A stretch of 64,000 nt of DNA from Oxalobacter sp. (lineage in GTDB: Bacteria > Pseudomonadota > Gammaproteobacteria > Burkholderiales > Burkholderiaceae_D): positions 45,776 through 109,775 of the forward strand of contig QZKY01000016.1 in the NCBI GenBank assembly GCA_003605115.1, in the 5' to 3' direction. The notes under the pieces are model-generated. The model did not search any database and was not told the origin of the DNA. It was given only the letters and a program-made list of their open reading frames with translations. Positions 50,522 through 60,202 of the stretch are shown piece by piece; within the stretch, counting starts at the first letter, position 1; every line of letters begins with the position of its first letter. Position numbers and translations under genes: made by a program.

Positions 50522-51208
50522 ATGTTCAAGACTTTCATGAAATTAAGCGGTGCAGGTCAGCGGGCTGTTTGTGCCGCCCTGCTAGGCTGTGTGCTGGTGG
50601 TATCTGGTTGTGGTTCCGATCAGGCGAACGCAATCAAGATTGAAAATGAAGTGGTTTCCGATAAGTTGGATGCCAAAAACAAGTTAGTGGTGGATTCCTT
50701 CATTGATGAGAAGCGCGATGAAGTGCAAAAGCTATCGCGTCAACTGGCTTCCTACCTGAATGGTCATTTGTACGTCGATGCAAGCAGAATGCGAGAGGTT
50801 CAAGGGATGATGATTCCCAACATGATGCTGAACGGTAAAGTGCTAAACAATGATCACAGCATTCCGGACATGATTTCGGCCGAATCAGCAGGCGGTTCGG
50901 TGGCGACAATTTTTGTACGCACAGGCAATGACTTTGTGCGGATTTCCACCTCTCTCAGAAAAAATGGCGGCAGGGTGGGGGATGGTGATCGCGCAACGGG
51001 CTCCTTGCTCAGCCATACGCACCCGGCTTACCAGGCCGCGCTTGCTGGCGATACATATATTGGAACCGCGAGACTGTTCGAGAGCATTTATATGACTGAG
51101 TATCAGCCGATCAAAGACAGGGTTGGCAATGTGATTGGCATTCAGTTTGTCGGCAAGGACATCATGAGTGATGTGGTGTTGTTGAGAAGGCGTTTGCGAT
51201 ACGCCTGA
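50522..51208 (+). CDS. Orphan Cache-domain lipoprotein
   Basis: 228-residue protein with a signal and lipobox (LVVSGCGS, Cys near 30) followed by a single ligand-sensing Cache_3-Cache_2-type domain. The Cache pattern is read from TIFVRTGNDFVRISTSL, GSLLSHTHPAYQAALAG, FESIYMTEYQPIKDRVGNVIGIQFVGKD. Such domains normally form the outer part of chemoreceptors or sensor kinases. Here there is no transmembrane helix, HAMP, MCP or kinase part. It probably acts as a lipid-anchored ligand-binding subunit. It has its own terminator. Confidence 0.78.
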   Translation: MFKTFMKLSGAGQRAVCAALLGCVLVVSGCGSDQANAIKIENEVVSDKLDAKNKLVVDSFIDEKRDEVQKLSRQLASYLNGHLYVDASRMREVQGMMIPNMMLNGKVLNNDHSIPDMISAESAGGSVATIFVRTGNDFVRISTSLRKNGGRVGDGDRATGSLLSHTHPAYQAALAGDTYIGTARLFESIYMTEYQPIKDRVGNVIGIQFVGKDIMSDVVLLRRRLRYA

Positions 51209-51238
51209 GTAGCCCCTGTAGGAGCGATAAGCACTCAT

Positions 51239-51267
51239 ACGGCTCACGAAATGTGAGCCGTTTTTTT
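51239..51267 (+). terminator. Rho-independent terminator after the Cache lipoprotein gene
   Basis: Nine-base stem ACGGCTCAC / GTGAGCCGT with a five-base loop, followed by a run of T. Confidence 0.88.
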
Positions 51268-51476
51268 GTGCGCAGCATTTTTGCAAGGTTGCGTGTGGCG
51301 AGGCGAGGTTGTTGAGCAAGGGGGAGCATGATAGATTGTCGTCGGTATGAGAAGGGGACGACAGGGCGTAAAGCACGGAGTACAAAAAATCATGGATTGT
51401 CGCGTCGGTTCAATTGTGCCGGGACGGAAAGGGCTGAATTTTGGGAAGGGTAATGATGGGTAGCGGAGTGCGCAAG

Positions 51477-52880
51477 ATGAAAAAAAGTGTACTGTTTTTG
51501 TTGCTGGGCGGGTGTTTTGCCAGCGTGTGGGCACAACGTCTGCCGACTGAAGTCCAACAGGCGATGCGGCTTGCCGACATTCCCGCCAGCGCGACGGCTA
51601 TTTTGGTGCAGGAGGTCAATAGCCGTTCGCCGAAACTTTCTGTGAATGTGCATAAGTCCTTCAACCCGGCCTCCACCATGAAGCTGATCACAACGGGCGC
51701 GGCACTCGATTTGCTGGGGCCGTCTTACACCTGGAAAACGCAGGCTTATATCACCGGTGAAATGCGTGGGGATGTCCTCCGAGGCGATTTGATATTCAAG
51801 GGCAGTGGCGACCCCAAGTTTGTTTCAGAAAATCTCTGGCATTTTTTGCGTCAGATACGCGCCAAAGGGATACGCGACATTCGGGGTGATATCTTGCTGG
51901 ATCGCGGTGCGATGGCAACAAAATCCTTTGATGCCAGCGAATTCGATGGAGCTCCTGAAAAAGCCTACAACGCGGGTCCCGATGCCTTGCTGTTGAACTT
52001 CAAGGCAGTCAAACTTCAGTTTTCTCCCGATGGCACGATAGGCAAGGCGCGTGTGGCGGTTGACCCGCCGCTTGAAGATTTCAGCATCGACATGCCTGCA
52101 CTCTCCAATGAAGAGTGCAACGGCTGGCAGAAAAAACTCGAACTGGGGGTCAATTCTTCCGGTGTGGGATTTAGCGGGACGTATGACAGTACCTGCGGCG
52201 AGCAATCCTGGTTTGTGCATGCTTATTGGATATCCAACGATCAGTACTTTGGTGCGGCATTCAAGCAGATATGGCGAGATATTGGCGGCAGCTTTGGGGG
52301 AGAGGTAAAAAGCGGTAGCTCGCCAGCCAGTGCCACGCTTTTCGCAGAATGGATTTCGCCACCCTTGACCGACATCGTGCGCGATATCAACAAGTTCAGC
52401 AACAACGTGATGGCGCGGCAGTTGCTGGTAACGCTGGGCATGGATCCGCAGGGGCAACCTGCCACGGCGCAGCGCGGTGCCAGGGCAATTCAGCACTGGC
52501 TTGCCGAGAAGCGGATCGCGGCGCCAGAGCTGGTCATAGAAAACGGTTCAGGGCTCTCGCGCACTGAAAAAATTTCTGCGGCAACGATGGGCAAATTGCT
52601 TTCGGTGATGTGGCGTTCTCCCAGAATGCCGGAGTTTGTCGCATCGTTGCCGATCACCTCGCACGATGGTTCCATGCGCAAACGTCTGAACGATACGGAA
52701 GTGGCGGGGCGTGGACACATCAAGACAGGTGGTTTGCGAGGCGTGCGTACTATCGCCGGATATATGCTGGCAGCCTCTGGCAAGCGCTACATCGTTGTGC
52801 ATTTCATCAATCATCCCAATGCCGGTGAAGGAAATATTGTTCATGATGCTCTGTTGCAATGGGTGTATGAAAATGGCTAG
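51477..52880 (+). CDS. dacB: D-Ala-D-Ala carboxypeptidase/endopeptidase (PBP4 type)
   Basis: Class C penicillin-binding protein that trims peptidoglycan stem peptides or cross-links. 467 residues with a signal peptide (KKSVLFLLLGGCFASVWA). The active-site triads are STMK (about 68), SNN in DINKFSNNVMARQL, and KTG in GHIKTGGLRGVRT. The insert domains between the first and second motif are present as in PBP4. ATG 51477 is preceded by GGAG at eight bases; earlier in-frame starts (51441, 51453) would spoil the signal peptide. Confidence 0.92.
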   Translation: MKKSVLFLLLGGCFASVWAQRLPTEVQQAMRLADIPASATAILVQEVNSRSPKLSVNVHKSFNPASTMKLITTGAALDLLGPSYTWKTQAYITGEMRGDVLRGDLIFKGSGDPKFVSENLWHFLRQIRAKGIRDIRGDILLDRGAMATKSFDASEFDGAPEKAYNAGPDALLLNFKAVKLQFSPDGTIGKARVAVDPPLEDFSIDMPALSNEECNGWQKKLELGVNSSGVGFSGTYDSTCGEQSWFVHAYWISNDQYFGAAFKQIWRDIGGSFGGEVKSGSSPASATLFAEWISPPLTDIVRDINKFSNNVMARQLLVTLGMDPQGQPATAQRGARAIQHWLAEKRIAAPELVIENGSGLSRTEKISAATMGKLLSVMWRSPRMPEFVASLPITSHDGSMRKRLNDTEVAGRGHIKTGGLRGVRTIAGYMLAASGKRYIVVHFINHPNAGEGNIVHDALLQWVYENG

Positions 52881-53035
52881 TCAAACAAGTCAATGCACGA
52901 ATGGTATTTAAAATGTCATGAAAAAAGCATAAAAATCGAAAAACTGCGAAGAAAGATTGAGTTAGGGCAACTTCGCTCTGTAAATGTCGACCAATAATGA
53001 GGTAAAGGTTTCTCGGTAGCAAGGGTGTGGCGCTC

Positions 53036-53063
53036 TTGTCTGGTCTTGAAATTGCGTTATACT
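53036..53063 (+). promoter_or_regulatory. Candidate sigma-70 promoter of pflB
   Basis: TTGTCT (53036-53041) and TATACT (53058-53063), 16 bases apart, about 80 bases before the pflB start. No clear FNR box (TTGAT-N4-ATCAA) is visible in the 262-base upstream region, although anaerobic control would be expected. Confidence 0.5.
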
Positions 53064-53142
53064 CCCCTTGCGAAAAAGCAAAGGTAGTACCTGGTTCCTA
53101 TCCGGAAACGGGGTTTGACAATGCACTCATAAGGTGACCGAC

Positions 53143-55428
53143 ATGAACAAGATGAGCGATTTCCGTTCGGCAGTATCTATTGCAAAGTCCTCTGCGCTTG
53201 ATCCCTGGCGCGGCTTCAACGGACAGGCGTGGCGTGACAATGTTGCCCTCCGCGAATTCATTTCCCAGAATTACACCGAATACAAAGGCAAGGAAGACTT
53301 TCTTGCCCTGCCAACCGAACGTACCCAAAAGCAAATGGCTGTTGTTCTGGATCTCCTGAAACGGGAGCGCGAACACGGCGGCGTACTGGCAGTTTCCAGC
53401 GATGTCGGTTCCAGCATTACCTCTCATCGTCCGGGTTATATTGATCCAGAAAACGAAGTGATCGTCGGTTTGCAAACAGACGAGCCGCTCAAGCGTGGCA
53501 TTTACCCCAACGGCGGTTTGCGCATGATCGAAATGGGTCTGGAAGAATACGGTTTTCCGCCGGTTGACCCGAATATTTCCGAAACTTTTACCAAATACCG
53601 CAAAACGCATAATCAAGGCGTGTTCGATGCCTATGATTCTGAGATTGTGGCCTGTCGTCGTAGCGGTGTGATTACCGGTTTGCCAGATGCCTATGGTCGT
53701 GGCCGCATCATTGGCGACTATCGTCGTGTTGCCTTGTACGGCGTGGATTTTCTGATCAAAGACAAGCAGCGCGAAAAGGCAGAAAGTGATTTCAAGCCAT
53801 TCACCGAAGAGGTGATTCGTACGCGCGAGGAATTGTCCGAACAAATTCGCGCGCTCGAGGAACTCAAGGAAATGGCGGCGAGCTACGGCTTCGACATTTC
53901 CGCGCCGGCAGCGACTGCCGTTGAAGCAGCGCAGTGGCTGTACTTTGGTTTTATTGGTGCCGCCAAGGAAGCCAACGGTGCGGCAACGGGTATTGGTCGT
54001 ATCACTGCTTTCCTCGACGTTTATATCGAGCGCGACCTGAACGAGGGTCGCATCACCGAAGCAGAAGCACAGGAAATCATCGATCACCTCGTGATCAAGT
54101 GTCGTTTGCTGCGTTATCTGCGCACGAAAGATTTCGATTCGCTCTTCTCCGGCGATCCGACCTGGGTCACGATTACTTTCGGCGGGATGAATCTGGACGG
54201 TCGTTCGCTGGTGACCAAGTCCGATTTTCGTGTGCTTCATACGCTGACCAATCTCGACACATCACCGGAGCCAAATCTGACCGTGTTGTGGTCAGACGGT
54301 TTGCCCGAAGGTTTCAAGCACTATGCTTCGAAAATGTCGATACAGACATCGGCCATTCAGTTCGAGAATGACGACCTTATGCGCGAGCACTGGGGAGACG
54401 ATTGCGCGATTGCCTGCTGCGTCTCGCCGATGCGCGTTGGCAAGCAAATGCAATATTTCGGGGCACGCGCGAACCTGGCCAAGGCCTTGCTGTACGCGAT
54501 TAACGGCGGTGTGGACGAACTCTCTGGCGCGAAAGTCGCAGAAGGCTTCGAGCCGATTACCAGCGACTATCTCGATTACGAAGAAGTAATGGAGAAGTTC
54601 GACAAGATGCAGGACTGGCTCTGCCGCACTTATGTGCGCGCGATGAACGTCATTCACTACATGCACGACAAATACGCTTACGAGCGACTGATGATGGCGC
54701 TGCATGATCGCGACATCTTACGCACGATGGCCTTCGGTCTGGCGGGGCTTTCGATCGTTGCTGACAGCTTGTCTGCGATTAAATTTGCGAAGGTCAAAGT
54801 GATTCGCAACGAACAAGGCATTGCGGTGGATTTCGAAATCGAAGGCGATTATCCGAAATACGGCAACAATGATGATCGCGTTGATGGCATGGCAGCACGT
54901 GCAACCGAGTGTTTCATGAGCAAGCTCCGTTCGCAATACTGCTATCGTGGCGCGATGCCGACGCAATCTATCCTGACGATCACCAGTAACGTGGTGTATG
55001 GTCAAAAGACCGGCACCACGCCGGGCGGCCGCAAGGCTGGCGAACCCTTTGCGCCGGGCGCGAACCCGATGCACGGTCGGGACGATCATGGTTTCATTGC
55101 AGCGGGCGCGACACTGTCGAAGTTGCCGTATTCTGCGAACCAGGACGGCATCTCGTGGACGGCAAGCTTTGCACCGAAGAGTTTAGGAAAAACTTTGGTG
55201 GATCAGGTCAACAACCTGTCAAACTGCCTCGATGGCTATTGCAAATCCGGTGGTTTCCACATCAACGTCAACGTGCTGGATCGTGACATGCTGCTGGACG
55301 CGATGGAACACCCGGAGAAATATCCGAGCTTGACCATCCGTGTCAGCGGTTACGCGGTGAATTTCGTCAAACTCACGCGCGAGCAGCAGCTTGACGTGAT
55401 TACTCGAACCTTTCACCAGTCCGCGTAA
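53143..55428 (+). CDS. pflB: Pyruvate formate-lyase
   Basis: Glycyl-radical enzyme converting pyruvate and CoA to acetyl-CoA and formate under anoxic conditions. 761 residues, the length of the E. coli enzyme. The active-site Cys-Cys pair is in [17 protein letters not shown] (about 420). The radical Gly is in [12 protein letters not shown] near the C-terminus. The CC pair identifies PFL rather than glycerol or choline lyases. ATG 53143 is chosen after AAGGTGA; GTG 53134 overlaps that site. Radical storage needs PflA, encoded 65 bases downstream. Confidence 0.97.
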   Translation: MNKMSDFRSAVSIAKSSALDPWRGFNGQAWRDNVALREFISQNYTEYKGKEDFLALPTERTQKQMAVVLDLLKREREHGGVLAVSSDVGSSITSHRPGYIDPENEVIVGLQTDEPLKRGIYPNGGLRMIEMGLEEYGFPPVDPNISETFTKYRKTHNQGVFDAYDSEIVACRRSGVITGLPDAYGRGRIIGDYRRVALYGVDFLIKDKQREKAESDFKPFTEEVIRTREELSEQIRALEELKEMAASYGFDISAPAATAVEAAQWLYFGFIGAAKEANGAATGIGRITAFLDVYIERDLNEGRITEAEAQEIIDHLVIKCRLLRYLRTKDFDSLFSGDPTWVTITFGGMNLDGRSLVTKSDFRVLHTLTNLDTSPEPNLTVLWSDGLPEGFKHYASKMSIQTSAIQFENDDLMREHWGDDCAIACCVSPMRVGKQMQYFGARANLAKALLYAINGGVDELSGAKVAEGFEPITSDYLDYEEVMEKFDKMQDWLCRTYVRAMNVIHYMHDKYAYERLMMALHDRDILRTMAFGLAGLSIVADSLSAIKFAKVKVIRNEQGIAVDFEIEGDYPKYGNNDDRVDGMAARATECFMSKLRSQYCYRGAMPTQSILTITSNVVYGQKTGTTPGGRKAGEPFAPGANPMHGRDDHGFIAAGATLSKLPYSANQDGISWTASFAPKSLGKTLVDQVNNLSNCLDGYCKSGGFHINVNVLDRDMLLDAMEHPEKYPSLTIRVSGYAVNFVKLTREQQLDVITRTFHQSA

Positions 55429-55438
55429 TTTTCTGGAA

Positions 55439-55464
55439 ACGCTTCTCCTGAACGGGGGAAGCGT
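55439..55464 (+). other. Hairpin between pflB and pflA
   Basis: Ten-base stem (55439-55448 with 55455-55464, one G-U pair) just after the pflB stop, without a following T run. It may stabilise the pflB mRNA end or lower pflA expression rather than terminate. Confidence 0.5.
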
Positions 55465-55493
55465 ATTTGGGGTGACAGTTTAAAAAATTCGTT

Positions 55494-56291
55494 ATGGCTC
55501 AATCCGGCACGATTACGATCACTCCAGTCACTTCCCTCACACAAGGGGAAGACAAATCTGCCAATCTCGTAGGCAACGTACACTCCACGCTCGCAGGGGG
55601 GGCTGTTGATGGCCCTGGTTTGCGCTTTGTGTTGTTCATGTCTGGCTGCCAGATGCGATGTCTCTACTGTCACAACCCGGATACTTGGGATCGCATGGGA
55701 GGCACGCCGCGCACAGTGGATGACGTGATGGAAGAAATCGGCAAATACGCAGATTTTCTTAAAAAGGCAGGGGGCGTCACGGTTACCGGTGGCGAACCGC
55801 TATTGCAAGCGGAATTCGTGCACGAAGTCATGCGCCGTTGCAAAGAAGAATACGGACTGCACACTGCGCTTGATACTAACGGATTGCGTGCGTTTTCTTT
55901 GCCAGACGATTGGTTCGACGTGGTCGATCTGGTGCTGCTCGACATCAAGCACATTGACCCCGCAAAACATGCGCGCCTCACTTCAACGACCAACCGACCT
56001 GTACTCGAATTCGCGCAGCGTCTTGCACGCATGAGCAAACCCACCTGGGTGCGCTATGTGCTGGTGCCGGGATACACCGACGATGTGAACGATGTTGAAA
56101 AACTCGCCGAATTTGTTTCCGAACTTAAGAACGTTGAACGCGTGGAAGTGCTGCCGTTTCACCAGATGGGCGCGTACAAGTGGAAGCAATTACGCTTGCG
56201 TTATGAACTCGCTGACAAGCAGTCGCCGACGGATGAAGTGCTGGGTCGCGTCAAAAAACAGTTTGAGAAAAAAGGTCTTACCGTGGTGTGA
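55494..56291 (+). CDS. pflA: Pyruvate formate-lyase activating enzyme
   Basis: Radical SAM enzyme that installs the glycyl radical on PflB. 265 residues. The cluster motif CQMRCLYC follows DGPGLRFVLFMSG at about residue 50, and the SAM-binding VTVTGGEPLLQAEF is at about 95. Other matches are TALDTNGLRAF and VLLDIKHIDP. The position directly after pflB fixes the assignment among the activase family. The first 30 residues are longer than in E. coli PflA. Confidence 0.95.
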   Translation: MAQSGTITITPVTSLTQGEDKSANLVGNVHSTLAGGAVDGPGLRFVLFMSGCQMRCLYCHNPDTWDRMGGTPRTVDDVMEEIGKYADFLKKAGGVTVTGGEPLLQAEFVHEVMRRCKEEYGLHTALDTNGLRAFSLPDDWFDVVDLVLLDIKHIDPAKHARLTSTTNRPVLEFAQRLARMSKPTWVRYVLVPGYTDDVNDVEKLAEFVSELKNVERVEVLPFHQMGAYKWKQLRLRYELADKQSPTDEVLGRVKKQFEKKGLTVV

Positions 56292-56314
56292 TGCCTTCGG
56301 TGCGCACCGTCTCG

Positions 56315-56815
56315 CTACAAGACGATAGCCTGATTAGGCAACTGGTTTAGGTGAGTACCACTTGCCGGATAATGTTTTTCGAGTAAAGCATTCAATTGCT
56401 TCATCGCTGCAATCAAACTGTCGCAGAATTCTCCTCGGGCAAACCCCACCGTTATTGTTTCGCACGTGCCACGCCACTCTTCGCGCGTGATCAGACGCAT
56501 GACCGCACGGTCAGGCACAATTTCCACTGCGCGATCCGCCATGTTGATGTACACCAGCACGCCACAATTTTCTTCGGTGTCCCAGATGCGGTAACGACCG
56601 AACAGTTCAATAGCGCGTTGACGTGGGCGCAGACGAGCCAGCACAGATACAGTCGGTAGACAATGTTCAATGATCAGGCGCACTTCGGCGCGATGACGCC
56701 GCTCGCCTTCAGTCACAGCGGATTCGATGGCCTTGAGCGACTCAGGCGGAAAAGCACGCTTGATCGCTGATTTTGTTGTGAACCAATGTTTGAACAGACG
56801 CGAAATAATTTTCAT
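56315..56815 (-). CDS. TPM-domain protein, cytosolic form
   Basis: 166-residue protein with a TPM fold and no signal peptide: IESAVTEGERRHRAEVRLIIEHCLP, then RAIELFGRYRIWDTEENCGVLVYINMADRAVEIVPDRAV. TPM domains occur with LemA in bacteria and were named from plant thylakoid and bacterial proteins. Start ATG 56813-56815 shares a base with the stop of the upstream TPM gene. Last of the lemA-TPM-TPM operon. Confidence 0.85.
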   Translation of the reverse strand: MKIISRLFKHWFTTKSAIKRAFPPESLKAIESAVTEGERRHRAEVRLIIEHCLPTVSVLARLRPRQRAIELFGRYRIWDTEENCGVLVYINMADRAVEIVPDRAVMRLITREEWRGTCETITVGFARGEFCDSLIAAMKQLNALLEKHYPASGTHLNQLPNQAIVL

Positions 56816-57579
56816 TACCAATCTCCCGAAGCGCCGCCGCCGCCGAAGTCACCACCACCACCGCCAAAATCACTACCACTGCTCCAACTTTCGTTGCCAC
56901 CGCTACCCCAGCCTCCACCGCCAATGAAAATGCCAGAAGAAGGTTGATGCCAGTCGTTACGACCAAAGCGTCTGGCGCGTATAATGCCGATGATGATGAT
57001 TAAAATCGGGAAAAGAACAAACAGCAATGGAAAGAGTCCAATCGGGTTGTCGCTACGTGAGGACTGAGCAGATTTTTTGGGAGCTGGGAAAGCTTCCTTG
57101 TTCAGCAGTGTATGAATAGTTGTGACGCCATCGTTGAGTCCGCCATAAAAATCGTTTTGGCGAAAACGCGGTGCAATGACGTCCTGGACGATGCGCTTTG
57201 CATAGGCGTCGGGAATAATACCTTCCGCGCCACGACCCACTTCCAGACGAAGTTTCCGCGTGTCTTTGGCGACGATCAGGATGACACCGTCGTCGATGCT
57301 TTTGCGTCCCAATTTCCATGTTTCGGCAACGCGAATGCCGTATTGCTCGATAGCTTCGGGCTCGGTGTTTTTGACGATGAGCAGAGCGACCTGATTGCCG
57401 GTTTTACTTTCGTGCTCCTGCAATTTTTTTTCCAGCGCGGCGCGCTGGTTCGGTTTGAGCATGCCCACCGTGTCGGTCACGCGCGCTTTCAATGGCGGGA
57501 TGGGGGCGAGGGTTTGCGCTGCGGCTGTCGTTAATAACAGCGCAGCGCAGAAGGAAAAGAGGAAGCGTAAAGGCTTCAT
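56815..57579 (-). CDS. TPM-domain exported/membrane protein (YgcG-like)
   Basis: 254-residue protein. It has a signal peptide (FLFSFCAALLLTTAAA), then a TPM domain (VTDTVGMLKPNQRAALEKKL, NQVALLIVKNT, DDGVILIVAKDTRKLRLEVG). One transmembrane helix follows (GLFPLLFVLFPILIIIIGII), and a Gly/Ser-rich C-terminal tail ends GGGGASGDW, the typical YgcG architecture. It lies nine bases after lemA. Confidence 0.88.
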   Translation of the reverse strand: MKPLRFLFSFCAALLLTTAAAQTLAPIPPLKARVTDTVGMLKPNQRAALEKKLQEHESKTGNQVALLIVKNTEPEAIEQYGIRVAETWKLGRKSIDDGVILIVAKDTRKLRLEVGRGAEGIIPDAYAKRIVQDVIAPRFRQNDFYGGLNDGVTTIHTLLNKEAFPAPKKSAQSSRSDNPIGLFPLLFVLFPILIIIIGIIRARRFGRNDWHQPSSGIFIGGGGWGSGGNESWSSGSDFGGGGGDFGGGGASGDW

Positions 57580-57588
57580 CGTCTGCTG

Positions 57589-58185
57589 TTATTTTTTACT
57601 AAAATCAACTTTTGGCGCGGTCGAGATGGCTTTTTCATTTTCGACGGTAAAACTCGGCTTCACTTTGTAACTGAACACCATGGCGGTCAAATTGCTTGGA
57701 AACTCACGTGTCAGTACGTTGTAATTTTCGATGGACTTGATGTAGCGTTGACGCGCGACAGTGATGCGGTTTTCCGTGCCTTCCAGTTGTGCTTGGAGAT
57801 CCCGGAAATTCTGATTGGCTTTCAAGTCAGGATAGCGTTCCGAGACGACCATTAAGCGCGACAAGGCGGATGACAGTTCACCTTGTACTTGCTGAAATTT
57901 CCGGAAGGATTCCGGATTGTTCAGCGTTTGCGGCGTGATCTGGAAACTGGTTGCCGAAGCACGCGCTTTGGTTACGGCTTCCAGGGTTTCTTTTTCATGT
58001 GATGCATACCCTTTGACGACCTCAACCAAATTAGGGATGAGATCCGCGCGACGCTGATATTGATTCACGACTTCAGACCACGCGGCCTTGGAAGCTTCAT
58101 CTAGTCGTTGAAAATCGTTGTAACCACATCCGGTGAGCGACGTCGCGATGAGCGCGACAGTCAGCCATTTCACAATCTTGTTCAT
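57589..58185 (-). CDS. lemA: LemA family protein
   Basis: 198-residue helical protein with an N-terminal hydrophobic segment ending in LTGCGY, a lipobox. The LemA core is clear: EVVNQYQRRADLIPNLVEVVKGYASHEKETLE, and ENYNVLTREFPSNLTA near the end. Role unknown in general. It forms a three-gene unit with two TPM-domain proteins, a common arrangement. Confidence 0.9.
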   Translation of the reverse strand: MNKIVKWLTVALIATSLTGCGYNDFQRLDEASKAAWSEVVNQYQRRADLIPNLVEVVKGYASHEKETLEAVTKARASATSFQITPQTLNNPESFRKFQQVQGELSSALSRLMVVSERYPDLKANQNFRDLQAQLEGTENRITVARQRYIKSIENYNVLTREFPSNLTAMVFSYKVKPSFTVENEKAISTAPKVDFSKK

Positions 58186-58228
58186 TTTTGCACCTTCGTT
58201 GAATGGTGATGGAATAATTTATTGCCTA

Positions 58229-59125
58229 TTATGCACTTGTTTTGGGTTTATACAAAACCGTCGCCAGCGAGACGAGAATCAATGCCATCGCTGCATAATC
58301 CTGCCAGTGCGGCGTTTCGCCCAATATCCATGCACCGGAAAAGACGCCGACAACCGGAATCATCATGACAGACAACCCGGAGGCAACCGGCGGCAAGGCG
58401 CGCGCCAGCCGGAACCAGACCACGAAGGCAAATCCAAACACGAGGACGGCGTTATACGTGATGGCGAACCACTCGCCGGTATTCGGCATGCGCCAATCCG
58501 CGCTTTCGAAAATGATTGCGTAGAGGGACAGCACAATGGATGCCAGCAACACCATCCAGAAGGTCAGCACAATCGTGGGCATGGGGAGCGTGGCGCGCTT
58601 CATGCGCACGGTGCCATATCCCCATGATGCTGCGGCGCAGAGCATCAGGATACTGCCCAAGGGTCTCCCCGAAAGTGTGCCGAATTCGCTGGACAGCAGT
58701 AAGAGTGTGCCGATAAACGCACAGGCAATGCCGAACCAGGCCAAGCGGTTGGGATGTTCGCGAAAGAGGATGATGCCAAAGATCAGCGCCCACACCGGCA
58801 TCGTGTAGCCGAGGATCGCCGAGCGCCCCGAAGAAAGCATGGTGATGCCGGCGATCATGAAGAAATTCCATAACAGCACGTTGGGGATCGCCAGCCGCAC
58901 TACCGTCATGAATTGACCCTGCGGAATGCGCAGGGAAGCTTGTTGCATGCGGGCGGCGAGCCAGAGCACAGGCAATGCGCCAATGGTGCCCATGACGCGG
59001 AAGGTGAGCGGCGGGAAATTTGTGACGCCAATCTTCATGATGGGCCAGTTGAATCCCCAGATCAGCGTCAGCAATGCCAGCAGGATCAAGTCCTTGCGTG
59101 AAAAGGAAACGGTGTTTTTATCCAT
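58229..59125 (-). CDS. EamA/DMT family transporter
   Basis: 298-residue inner-membrane protein with about ten transmembrane helices in two EamA repeats (ALLTLIWGFNWPIMKIGV in the first; VASGLSVMMIPVVGVFSGAWIL in the second). The family exports small metabolites; the substrate cannot be read. Divergent from pyrF. The 43-base gap to lemA downstream may allow readthrough. Confidence 0.88.
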   Translation of the reverse strand: MDKNTVSFSRKDLILLALLTLIWGFNWPIMKIGVTNFPPLTFRVMGTIGALPVLWLAARMQQASLRIPQGQFMTVVRLAIPNVLLWNFFMIAGITMLSSGRSAILGYTMPVWALIFGIILFREHPNRLAWFGIACAFIGTLLLLSSEFGTLSGRPLGSILMLCAAASWGYGTVRMKRATLPMPTIVLTFWMVLLASIVLSLYAIIFESADWRMPNTGEWFAITYNAVLVFGFAFVVWFRLARALPPVASGLSVMMIPVVGVFSGAWILGETPHWQDYAAMALILVSLATVLYKPKTSA

Positions 59126-59200
59126 GGAGCAAAGATAGCACGACGCGATACAATACGGAACCTTACGATATTTTGAACATTTCTCCTCAAGAGGATTGCC

Positions 59201-60034
59201 TTGACCTTCATCAATAAACTCTCGGCTGCCTGGAAGGCAAACAACTCATTGCTGTGTGTCGGGCTGGATCCGGACGTCAATCGTTTTCCGAAACATTTGC
59301 AAGGCAAACCTGATGCGGTGTTTGAATTTTGCAAAGCCATCATCGATGCGACGGCGGATGTGGCCTGCGCCTTCAAACCCCAGATCGCCTACTTTGCCGC
59401 ATTGCGCGCGGAAGATCAGCTCGAAGCGATTTGCAGCTATCTGCGCGAAAAGCATCCAGCCATTCCGCTGGTGCTGGATGCCAAGCGTGGCGACATCGGT
59501 GCAACGGCCGAGCAATATGCACGTGAAGCGTTCGAGCGTTACAACGCCGATGCGGTGACGCTTAACCCCTACATGGGTTTCGATTCCATTGCACCGTTTC
59601 TGGAATGGAAAGATCGCGGCGCGATTTTGTTGTGTCGTACATCTAACCCCGGCGGATCGGATTTACAATTTTTGATGGTGGGCGGGCAGGAAAAACCGCT
59701 CCCGCTCTATCAGCACGTTGCGCAATTGGCCGCGAAAGAATGGAATAAAAACGGGCAGATTGCACTGGTGGTCGGCGCGACTTTTCCGCAGGAGCTGGCG
59801 GAAGTGCGCGCATTGATTGGTGACATGCCATTGCTGGTGCCCGGCATCGGCGCGCAGGGCGGGGACATTCAAGCGACGGTCAGCGCTGGCAAAACGGCCA
59901 ACGGAACCGGCATGATGATCAATTCTTCGCGCGCGATTCTGTATGCGACGCCGAAGGGCAATGAGGATTTCGCGCAGGCGGCGCGACGGGTGGCAGTTGA
60001 GACCTGTGATGCGATCAATGTTTTCAGAAATTGA
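59201..60034 (+). CDS. pyrF: Orotidine 5'-phosphate decarboxylase, type 2
   Basis: Last step of UMP synthesis. 277 residues, the longer type 2 form. The catalytic Lys/Asp set is in [24 protein letters not shown] near the start and PGIGAQGGD near the C-terminus bind the phosphoribosyl group. The start codon is TTG 59201 with GAGGA eight bases ahead; no in-frame ATG fits. The protein N-terminus [11 protein letters not shown] matches the family, supporting TTG. Confidence 0.95.
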   Translation: MTFINKLSAAWKANNSLLCVGLDPDVNRFPKHLQGKPDAVFEFCKAIIDATADVACAFKPQIAYFAALRAEDQLEAICSYLREKHPAIPLVLDAKRGDIGATAEQYAREAFERYNADAVTLNPYMGFDSIAPFLEWKDRGAILLCRTSNPGGSDLQFLMVGGQEKPLPLYQHVAQLAAKEWNKNGQIALVVGATFPQELAEVRALIGDMPLLVPGIGAQGGDIQATVSAGKTANGTGMMINSSRAILYATPKGNEDFAQAARRVAVETCDAINVFRN

Positions 60035-60054
60035 TTCGCTCGTAGGTTAAAGGC

Positions 60055-60164
60055 GGAAAACCGGGGTCGAAAAAAATTCGGCGGGGAAAATTCGGGGTCA
60101 GAGTCGAAGTATCGCAAGCGATATTCGACTGCCGCCCCCGGTTTTCCCCTGACCCCGAATTTTC
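60055..60164. repeat. GGGGTCAG inverted-repeat element, copy D (two nested units)
   Basis: Two units of opposite orientation appear interleaved. GGAAAACCGGGGTC at the left pairs with CCTGACCCCGAATTTTC at the far right; inside them, GGGGAAAATTCGGGGTCAG pairs with CCCCCGGTTTTCC. The centre is a hairpin AGTCGAAGTATCGC / GCGATATTCGACT with one bulge. It lies between pyrF and the next gene. Confidence 0.75.
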
Positions 60165-60202
60165 TGCCTAGAGCAAAGTAATTAAAATTTTGGCGATATA
60201 AA

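Noticed and set aside
53098..54240. 380-codon open frame antisense to pflB
   Set aside because: Covers the conserved pflB coding region and its ribosome binding site; no independent coding signal.
53143..55428. Glycerol or choline trimethylamine-lyase instead of PFL
   Set aside because: The adjacent Cys-Cys active-site pair and close fit to the 760-residue PFL length point to pyruvate formate-lyase.
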